Shown here piece by piece: positions 56,494 to 64,000 of a DNA stretch of 64,000 nt. A program made the translations under genes and the position numbers. The notes below the pieces were generated by a model. That model was not told the origin of the DNA and made no database searches. It saw only the letters and a list, made by a program, of their open reading frames with translations. The first letter of the stretch is position 1. The number at the start of each line of letters is the position of its first letter. Location of the stretch: positions 7,697,301 to 7,761,300 of the forward strand of contig CM119264.1 of assembly GCA_051294375.1 (NCBI GenBank), written 5' to 3'. The DNA comes from Paraspadella gotoi. Its lineage: Eukaryota > Chaetognatha.

Positions 56494-57679
56494 CTCTCCT
56501 CTCTCTCTCCTCTTCTCTCTCTCTCTCTCTCTCTCTCACTCTCACTCTCACTTCTCCCTCACTCTATCTCTCTCTGAGTCTCTCTGTATCCTGATTATTC
56601 TTCTTCCGTCTCCTGTCTCCTATTACGTTTCTTTTCAATTTTTCAACGAAGCTTCTATTACTACAAGAACTGAGGTCGTCTTCACGTGAAAAAAAAACTG
56701 TTTATCTCCCCATAATCTGCTTTTTCTAAAACTGTCTCTATCTTCCTTCTTTTTGTAAGAGTTTATTTTTGATACATTCAATATTGACATCTTTTTAATT
56801 GCTTCTGTCTTTTATTGATTTTTGCTTTTCCTTTTTATCGCAATTAACTCCTTAACAATACAGTTTTACTATTTCAAAAGAAGACGCACGATTTGACGCG
56901 CTGTAGGATCGATCAAAACCTTATTGTATTTGTATTATATGTGCGTCTGTAAACCGATATATTTTTTGGATTGACATAACCCTATGATCAAAATCAAAAT
57001 TCATTAATTGATATTGAACTTATTTAAATTAAATATTATTATGAAGTCGCACACCCGAGTGTATTGAAGCGGAGAAGGTTTTCCCCACTCTCGTTTCTCT
57101 CCAATATTTTTGAGCCACGGAATACAACTGTCGTTCCCTCCATTTTCCCCTCCAATATTCGTCTCTCTTTATGTGACATAACTTTTTTCACGATTTTTCT
57201 TTCTGGTGACAGAACCACAGAAAATTTTTCTCGGTTCTAACCGACGTTACAAAGAGTCGAAATAAGAAACTCTATTTCGTCTCAATTGTGTTGTCACTCG
57301 ATAAATAGAAAAGAAAAGAGAAAGTTACGCAACTTATACGACCGGGTTTTTTTTTTTCTTTTGGGTTCGTTTTTCATATTTGGGTTTTTATGACTGCTCT
57401 GTTCACTGCTCTGTTCACTGCTCTGTTCACTGCTCTGTTCACTGCTCTGTTCACTGCTCTGTTCACTGCTCTGTTCACTGCTCTGTTCACTGCTCTGTTC
57501 ACTGCTCTGTTCACTGCTCTGTTCACTGCTCTGTTCACTGCTCTGTTCAGTCTCCCGCGTTTCTCTCTCCACGAACAATCCGTTTTCCTTCTTTCGAATC
57601 CAGATCAACTTCAAACTTAAAAAAATTCTTCACTTTTCACCCCCAACCCACTCCCGCCCCGATCCAACCCCACCTCCAG
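56042..57679. other. Intron, no supported exon
   Basis: AT-rich with (CT)n at 56462-56537 and a 12-bp minisatellite at 57393-57549. No coding features beyond repeat-derived open frames. Confidence 0.6.
57393..57549. repeat. 12-bp minisatellite, 13 copies
   Basis: ACTGCTCTGTTC repeated 13 times without change. The 12-bp period leaves all frames open, giving TALF repeats on + and EQSS repeats on -. It lies 130 bp before the LDLa6 exon. Confidence 0.97.
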
Positions 57680-57797
57680 CACGACGAGTTCCGGTGCGAC
57701 TCGGGTCTTTGCATCAACGCCGCCTGGAAATGCGACGGAGACTTCGACTGCGACGATCGCTCCGACGACAAGGACTTTTCCGACGAAAGGAATTGCA
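57680..57797 (+). CDS. Lrp4: LRP4 exon: LDLa6
   Basis: Acceptor CCACCTCCAG|CAC (phase 0), donor TGCA|GTCAGT (phase 1). Encodes [18 protein letters not shown], then [21 protein letters not shown]. The core CDSGLCINA is shared with vertebrate LRP4. The acidic end carries an extra copy of the SD[D/E] motif (SDDKDFSDE where vertebrates have a single SDE), lengthening the last loop by five residues. Confidence 0.95.
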
Positions 57798-58417
57798 GTC
57801 AGTTGGGGGGGAGGGTCGGTGCTTGGTGGTGGGGAGCGGAGAGAAGTGTTAGCTGAGTTCGAAATCTTGAGGTTTTTATTTTCAATTAAGAGTTACAGCG
57901 GGAAGAGATATGGACCGAAGCGGAAAATTATAGTATGCTGACTGTATTATGAAAAGATGAGGGATGGAGCGGAGCGTAATGGGATAGGGACTGAAAAGGA
58001 AATATATGAGGACTGGAACAAGAATGGATAGATAATGAAGTTGTAAGAAGTGGAGAAAGAAATGGTGACTAATGTGTGAAAATAGACTAAAATATGAAGT
58101 ATAATTATAATTAGAATGCTAAAGGAGACGACTGTATTGTGAATACAGATAATTACAGATGGTGATTAAAATATATGGAGAAGGCATGGCGTTGTTGAAA
58201 ATGAACAAAAAAAACTGCAAACTAAACAAAAATTGTTCCATATCGATCGAAAAACTCGGTTAAAATTCTACTCTTTTCATCGATTTTGTTTGCCTGGATT
58301 TGGGATTAAGTTACAATCTTCTCTTTCCAACTTCTGCGGCCTTAATTTTCCTCAAACTTCCCCCTTACCTCCAAATTTTCCACTTTTTCTCTCCCCCCTC
58401 CACGCGCACCGGATCAG
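57798..58417. other. Intron, no supported exon
   Basis: Purine-rich, AT-rich sequence without recognisable repeats or coding features. Confidence 0.6.
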
Positions 58418-58534
58418 CCTTGTCCAGCTGCGGCGACGGTCACCTCCGCTGCAGCGACGGTCGCTGCATCCGCGAATCGTGGCGCTGCGACGGCGAAGCC
58501 GACTGCGCCGACGGGTCTGACGAACGCGGCTGCG
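58418..58534 (+). CDS. Lrp4: LRP4 exon: LDLa7
   Basis: Acceptor CGGATCAG|CC, donor TGCG|GTGAGA, phase 1-1. Encodes [13 protein letters not shown], then [18 protein letters not shown]. The junction with the previous exon makes an NCT sequon, also present at this place in vertebrate LRP4 (NCTTS). Confidence 0.95.
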
Positions 58535-58644
58535 GTGAGAACGTCGAAGAGGGGACTTGGGACAAGGGCGGGCAATGGCCGGCAGGGGCGGGCAGCGGAG
58601 GGCAAAGACCCATGGAGACTACAATCATGAATATTTTATAATTA

Positions 58645-58823
58645 CAATGAAATTGGTACAACCAATATAAAAATTATCCATTCATTTAATAAATAAGCTA
58701 TCTTGCCCCTGACTTTGGACAGGCTTTGGTGGTTTAAGGCCTCCATCACTCTTACAAGATAATGACATAGCAGGTTCCTGCAAGCTTTCAATCAAGACTC
58801 TCTCACAGTCTCGTTTATTCACT
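58645..58823 (+). mobile_element. Interspersed repeat family H, copy 3 (intronic)
   Basis: The longest copy of the family also seen at 42691-42850 (inverted) and 44088-44220. It occupies most of the 375-bp intron between LDLa7 and LDLa8. Confidence 0.7.
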
Positions 58824-58909
58824 CCCAGAGTACCTGGCTTCCCTATCAATGAAGTGTAAAATATTTCATAATAAATATAATCATAATCTTCCTTCTTTCT
58901 CCTATGCAG

Positions 58910-59035
58910 ATCCAAAAGAGTGCGGATCCGGACAGTACAAGTGCAAAAACGGGAGATGCATCGGACACCTGCACGTGTGCAACGGTGTGGCCGAGTGTGC
59001 GGACGCATCGGACGAACCGCCCATTGTCGATTGCT
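58910..59035 (+). CDS. Lrp4: LRP4 exon: LDLa8
   Basis: Acceptor CCTATGCAG|AT, donor TGCT|GTAAGC, phase 1-1. Encodes CGSGQYKCKNGRCIGHLHVC, then NGVAECADASDEPPIVDC. The CNGV substitution for CDGD and the SDEP ending match LDLa8 of vertebrate LRP4. Confidence 0.96.
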
Positions 59036-59164
59036 GTAAGCGAAAGATCCACGACTTTTTTGTTTCTCTAATTTTTTTTTTTAAATTCGTGTAATTATTA
59101 TTATCATAATATGGAAATATTTTGACTATTCTTTATTAGAGCAAAACTTTTCTATCCTTTTTAG

Positions 59165-59299
59165 CATTGGCGGCTTCCGCTGGCACCTGCGAGGTGAACA
59201 ACGGCGGGTGCCATCACGAATGCGTCTCCACCCGATACGGCCGGAAGTGCAGATGCCGCGCTGGTTACACCATTCTCGAAGATGGCGTCACTTGCAAGG
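59165..59299 (+). CDS. Lrp4: LRP4 exon: EGF-like 1
   Basis: Acceptor CTTTTTAG|CA, donor AAGG|GTGAAG, phase 1-1. Encodes CEVNNGGCHHEC, then KCRCRAGYTILEDGVTC. This is the VNNGGC EGF module that precedes the calcium-binding EGF in LRP4. Confidence 0.95.
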
Positions 59300-59485
59300 G
59301 TGAAGAAGGGAAGAGGAGGAAGAAAAGCGGGAAGAGAGGAAAAGAAAATAAACAATAGAATCTCTATTAGAAAGAAAAGAAAAGCGACGAATAAAGAAAA
59401 TAAAACATTGAAAATATCAGATAAAGGAAAGAAAAGTTTGACAATGCTAAAAATTCTAAAAATATCCACAATCTCGCTTCACCAG

Positions 59486-59620
59486 ACGTGAACGAGTGCG
59501 AGGTCAAACACGGACGTCATCTTTGTTCACAACTCTGTACGAACACCGACGGCTCTTTCATCTGCTCATGCCACAAAGGGTACGCACTTAGGACGGACAA
59601 AAGAACATGCAAGGCTTTGG
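59486..59620 (+). CDS. Lrp4: LRP4 exon: calcium-binding EGF-like 2
   Basis: Acceptor TTCACCAG|AC, donor TTGG|GTAAGT, phase 1-1. Starts DVNEC, the calcium-binding signature, and contains [12 protein letters not shown], which fits the consensus for Asp/Asn beta-hydroxylation. Ends TCKALG, the same hinge as in vertebrate LRP4 before the first propeller. Confidence 0.96.
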
Positions 59621-60654
<1,034 letters not shown>

Positions 60655-60827
60655 GCGGACCGGTTTACCTCCTCTTCGCCAACCGGATCGACATTCGACG
60701 CGTCTCCCCCAACGGCGCCGACTACAACGAGATCATCCGTAACCTTGACAACGCTATCGCTCTCGACTATCACCACTCCAAAGGTCTGCTCTTCTGGTCC
60801 GACGTCATGCTCGACAAAATATATAAG
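60655..60827 (+). CDS. Lrp4: LRP4 exon: propeller 1, start (blade 1)
   Basis: Acceptor CACCCCCAG|GC (phase 1), donor TAAG|GTAGTT (phase 0). Encodes VYLLFANRIDIRRV, then NLDNAIALDYHHSKGLLFWSD, the first blade with WSD in the YWTD position. LFANRIDIR and NAIALD.HH are shared with vertebrate LRP4. In vertebrates this propeller is the agrin-binding domain. Confidence 0.95.
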
Positions 60828-60947
60828 GTAGTTAATGGGACTGGACAACATGGATATATTTCAATAGTAATTGAGTACTACATTTTAAAAATCTTCCGTC
60901 TCTATGATAAACCATTTGATTGATTGCCCCCTTCGACAAGATTGTCT

Positions 60948-61245
60948 CATTTAGTTGCGCCGCGAGTACTCGCAGAGCAACTCAATAATTCACTTTTCGG
61001 TCGGTCAGACGGTATGACAGTCTGTCTGTTGTTCCACTTACGTAAAAAATGCACATAATTTGTCTATAGTTAGTTGCTCATTTATTAAGACAGAAAAAAA
61101 ATCAAATTTAAGGGACTGCTCGCGCCGTCTTCAGGAAAGCCTAAAACTAAAAAGAATAAAAGCCGGAATTCCGATGCAGTGCGTGTCATAAATAAACAGT
61201 CACGTCATGTCGCGTCATGTCACGTCACGTCATGTCACGAGAAAT
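60948..61245 (-). mobile_element. Short interspersed element with palindromic end (family P, copy 2)
   Basis: An inverted copy of 5212-5555 within the intron between blade exons. On the - strand it ends in AGTTGCTCTGCGAGTACTCG and the complementary arm GCAACTAA, a longer perfect palindrome (GCGAGTACTCGC) than in copy 1. The TGACA/CGTCA-rich start is at the right. Confidence 0.6.
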
Positions 61246-61426
61246 ACTCGTGAAAATAAAGTTACTTCGGCTAGACACATTGGATGAACCGATATTGTTT
61301 TAAATAACCTCTTTCCTGGCTTTACTCACCTCCTTCATCTCGGCCTTTAATGACCTTCTTCATTCCTCCTCTCTCGACCCCTTTCCTCCCTCTTTCCCGC
61401 TCTCCTCCTCCTCGTCAACCGAAAAG

Positions 61427-61641
61427 GCCAATTTCAACGGATCGGGCGTCACTGAAATCGTCACCTTCGGTCTAAAGAGTCCGGGAGGCGTGGCCATCGA
61501 TTGGATCACGGATAAGATCTACTGGACGGACAGCGAGCGGGCGCGGATCACCGTCGCCGATCTGGACGGAAACGTCACTCGCGTACTAGTCCACCGTAAC
61601 CTGGAGAAACCGAGGGCCATCGTCGTTTACCCGCGGAAAGG
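61427..61641 (+). CDS. Lrp4: LRP4 exon: propeller 1, blades 2-3
   Basis: Acceptor CAACCGAAAAG|GCC (phase 0), donor AAAGG|GTAAGG (phase 2). Encodes KSPGGVAIDWITDKIYWTDS, then DLDGNVTRVLV and NLEKPRAIVV, typical YWTD blade elements. NGS and NVT are possible N-glycosylation sites. The acceptor has a purine-rich AAAAG end, but a long CT/CCT tract precedes it. Confidence 0.95.
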
Positions 61642-62018
61642 GTAAGGAAATGAGGAGTGAGGGAGAGTAACAATGGGTCAGTTCAAGGATAAGTCGCCGG
61701 AGAGGGACAGAAGGCGGCGTGAGGAAAGGGGGATAACAGGTAAGGGCTAGAAATGGAATGAAAGAAAGAGGAGGAAAGGAAGGAAAGAAGCAACCTTATG
61801 GTTCGTTTGCATCTTATGTATCTAAAACTACCACGCCTATTCCGCGAAAGATTTAGTGTCTCACTCCTTGCGTCTCTCTCATCCTTTTTCATTTCAAGGT
61901 CTTTTTTTTCTTAGAGAATAATAACTGACAACCACCTGGTCTTTTTTTTTATGTTAAGATAAAAAAAAATCAAACTCGGCCCTAATTCTAATTCTCCCTT
62001 CCCCCATATTTCCCACAG
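61642..62018. other. Intron, no supported exon
   Basis: Purine-rich first half, T-rich second half. No repeats shared elsewhere. Confidence 0.6.
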
Positions 62019-62236
62019 CTGGATGTTCTGGACCGACTGGGGCGGGTCTCCCCGCATCGAGCGAGCCAACATGGACGGTTCGAGCCGCGAGGCTCTCGTC
62101 GAGTCCTCCCTGTTTTGGCCCAACGGGCTCACGGTCGATTTCGAGGCGGATCGACTCTTCTGGACGGACGCCAAAATGGGCACCATAGAATATTCCGATC
62201 TCGACGGGGAGAATCGGTTTAAGCTGATCAGCACAG
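62019..62236 (+). CDS. Lrp4: LRP4 exon: propeller 1, blades 4-5
   Basis: Acceptor TTTCCCACAG|C (phase 2), donor CACAG|GTGAGA (phase 1). Encodes WMFWTDWGGSPRIERANMDG, then SLFWPNGLTVDF and RLFWTDAKMGTIEYSDLDG. FWTDWG and FWPNGLT are hallmark propeller motifs and closely follow vertebrate LRP4 (LFWPNGLTIDY). Confidence 0.96.
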
Positions 62237-62366
62237 GTGAGAGTGGAGGGAGGGTGGTTGATGTGAAAGATGGAAGAGAAGGAAGAATGGTTGTGAACAG
62301 AGTGATCATGTTGAAGGTGGTCATGGTCATGGTCTACAAATCAATAATATTTTATCCCCGCTTCAG

Positions 62367-62517
62367 ATCTGCCCCATCCTTTCGCCATCACCTTTTTCGA
62401 GGACAAGATTTATTGGACGGACTGGCACCAAAAGTCCATCTGGGAAGCCAACGCCAACGACGGCTCCAACAAGCGGCTCGTCAAGTCGTCCTTGCATTTC
62501 CCGATGGACATCAAAAG
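62367..62517 (+). CDS. Lrp4: LRP4 exon: propeller 1, blade 6
   Basis: Acceptor CCGCTTCAG|AT (phase 1), donor AAAAG|GTCGGA (phase 2). Encodes [20 protein letters not shown], then [17 protein letters not shown] and YWTDWH are shared with vertebrate LRP4. The donor has C at +3, but the next exon joins in frame (LHFPMDIK + SYHPQRQ, like the vertebrate H-P-Q-R-Q sequence). Confidence 0.95.
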
Positions 62518-62730
62518 GTCGGATTGCCTTCCATTTTTCGCCTTAACTTTTTCGCCAGTTTTTTGTTTGTTTTTTTTTCACTGTCAGATTTCTTTTTAAT
62601 CAATTTTTGATAATTTATTATAAGTTTAGACATAAAGTTTCGGTTCGAATTATTGGGCGCAAAGAATTCAGCTCACGCGTGAGCGTTCGAAGAAATGAAA
62701 AATGTTTTGACTAATTTAATCTCGATCTCC

Positions 62731-62764
<34 letters not shown>

Positions 62765-62883
62765 CTGCTCTCCTCCTCTCTCCTCTCTCCTCTCTTCCCT
62801 CTCTCTCTCTCTCTTTAATATTACCCCCTCCTCCTTTTCCACTCCCCCTGGCCTTTATCACCCCCACCATCTCTCCACCACAG
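62518..62883. other. Intron with CT tract, no supported exon
   Basis: Contains CT/CCTCT sequence at 62741-62813 followed by a C-rich pyrimidine tract to the acceptor. Confidence 0.6.
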
Positions 62884-63062
62884 CTACCATCCTCAACGTC
62901 AACGCTACTTTCAAAACAAATGCGCGATGGAGAAAGGGTTGTGCTCTCACTTGTGCCTCCTCAAAAATTCGATGAACGATCCCTCAGGGGTGGAGACGTC
63001 CTGTCAGTGTCCCACCGGTCACCGAATCCACATCCAGGGCGGGAAGATGGTTTGTCAAGAAG
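62884..63062 (+). CDS. Lrp4: LRP4 exon: EGF-like 3 between propellers
   Basis: Acceptor CTCCACCACAG|C (phase 2), donor AGAAG|GTCAGT (phase 1). Encodes YHPQRQRYFQNKCAMEKGLC, SHLCLLKN, then SCQCPTGHRI and MVC, an EGF module closing propeller 1. The HPQRQ start is shared with vertebrate LRP4. Confidence 0.94.
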
Positions 63063-63222
63063 GTCAGTGTCGGAGTCATGGTTTGGCTGGTGTTGGATCG
63101 AAATAAAGCAATATTTGAGAGATAAATTATTTTTGACGTGAATGTCGAACATTATCTTTAGCAACGTAAGACGGCCAAATGAGTACATTTAGGCATAATT
63201 TTACCGACCGGGGTTGGGGGGG

Positions 63223-63301
63223 GTTTAAGGTTAAAGGTGGTTAAAAATGATTAAAGGTTGGTTTAAGGTTAAAGGTAGTTAGGGTTAAAATGGTTTAAAG
63301 T
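63223..63301. repeat. Degenerate GGTTAAAG repeat
   Basis: Variants GGTTTAAGGTTAAAGGTGGTT, GGTAGTTAGGGTT and GGTTTAAAG recur over about 80 bp. Confidence 0.8.
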
Positions 63302-63476
63302 AATTAAGTAATTCCAGAAAACTAACGTTTAACTGTCGTAACCGATACCGAAGTTTTTTTTTCTATTATCGAAACAAAGCTTTACGTCAGAACTAAAAGA
63401 AGTTTTATTAAATTTATATACAACATAAGTAAATGAGATTAACAAATCAAAGGAGCTCGTAATGGACTGATGCATA

Positions 63477-63686
63477 TAGTCGTTCTGGCTCGATAGCGAG
63501 GCCCTGTGATATTTTCCGTCATCCACCCTACTAAGCTCATATAGTGTAGTCGTTCTGGCTCGATAGCGAGGCCCTGTGATATTTTCCGTCATCCACCCTA
63601 CTAAGCTCATATAGTGTAGTCGTTCTGGCTCGATAGTGAGGCCCTGTGATATTTTCCGTCATCCACCCTACTAAGCTCATATAGTG
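63477..63686. repeat. 70-bp tandem repeat, three copies
   Basis: The unit from TAGTCGTTCTGGCTCGATAG to CTAAGCTCATATAGTG occurs three times with a period of 70 bp. Only one substitution is visible (GCGAGG to GTGAGG in the third unit). Confidence 0.97.
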
Positions 63687-63801
63687 TGATGGTGTTATGT
63701 GTCTTTTCAGTTACCTTAAAAAAGTTTTAAATATTTAATTATTTATTTTCAATCCAGTAAAAATTCCTCGCAATGCCTCCTTTTAACTTTTTTTTTCAAA
63801 G

Positions 63802-63867
63802 GTTTGGACACGTTTTTGGTCTTCGCGAGACGATTCGATATCAGAATCATCTCATTTGACACAAACG
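63802..63867 (+). CDS. Lrp4: LRP4 exon: propeller 2 start
   Basis: Acceptor TTTTTTTCAAAG|GT, donor AACG|GTGAGA, phase 1-1. Encodes LDTFLVFARRFDIRIISFDTN, matching the opening of the second propeller of vertebrate LRP4 ([20 protein letters not shown]). Confidence 0.95.
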
Positions 63868-63940
63868 GTGAGAAAATCAGTCAAATCAATCAATCAAATT
63901 TCTCTACGGCTCAACTCACGTGACCCATTGACCCTTCCAG

Positions 63941-64000
63941 AGCACGTGGACGTGGTTGTGCCGATCGAAGGCCTGGAGTCGGCCGTCGCCGTCGACTGGG
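63941..64000 (+). CDS. Lrp4: LRP4 exon: propeller 2 continued (runs off the window)
   Basis: Acceptor GACCCTTCCAG|AG (phase 1). Encodes EHVDVVVPIEGLESAVAVDW and continues past the edge. SAVAVDW corresponds to SAVALDW of the first blade of propeller 2 in vertebrate LRP4. The exon's 3' end is not in the window. Confidence 0.93.

Larger units (their letters stand above)
63063..63801. other. Intron with two tandem repeats
   Basis: Contains a degenerate GGTTAAAG repeat and three copies of a 70-bp unit. No coding features. Confidence 0.6.

Overview
This is animal nuclear DNA. It carries spliced exons with GT/AG borders, long AT-rich introns, very dense (CT)n/(GA)n microsatellites and copies of several short interspersed elements. 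The one gene I can name with confidence is an LRP4-type low-density lipoprotein receptor-related protein on the + strand. Its well-supported exons run from 48393 to the right edge. They encode eight LDLa modules, an EGF module, a calcium-binding EGF module, a complete six-blade YWTD propeller, a third EGF module and the start of a second propeller, which is the module order of vertebrate LRP4. All exon phases join in one frame. The gene continues past base 64000. The species cannot be fixed from the sequence. The exceptional microsatellite load would suit an arthropod such as a crustacean, but that is only a guess.

Upstream of the receptor modules I infer a split 5' end. An exon at 14448-14720 encodes a basic stretch followed by a strong membrane-spanning segment and splices in phase to 48393. 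Two CpG-rich open exons, 4325-4706 and 8413-8734, each end in a phase-1 donor and could be alternative first coding exons. A short exon at 16965-17065 could instead end a truncated membrane protein. If correct, the receptor would start with a signal-anchor after about 180 cytoplasmic residues rather than with a classical signal peptide. This part of the model needs transcript evidence.

The intron 14721-48392 is dominated by two large head-to-tail duplications: about 7.1 kb (20487-27520 and 27521-34829) and about 3.6 kb (35150-38960 and 38968-42428). A 25-N gap with its own small duplication lies between them. The copies differ mainly by scattered one-base insertions and deletions, which points to an assembly or gap-filling artefact rather than biology. 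True intron length is probably about 11 kb shorter than it appears.

Other contents are a Helitron-like 3' end (46430-46715), a probable solo LTR (47001-47328), a two-copy element with a palindromic end (5212-5555 and 60948-61245), a three-copy family (42691-42850, 44088-44220, 58645-58823), two SINE-like copies (9765-9935, 20165-20365) and several minisatellites within introns. No rRNA, CRISPR array or convincing tRNA gene was seen.
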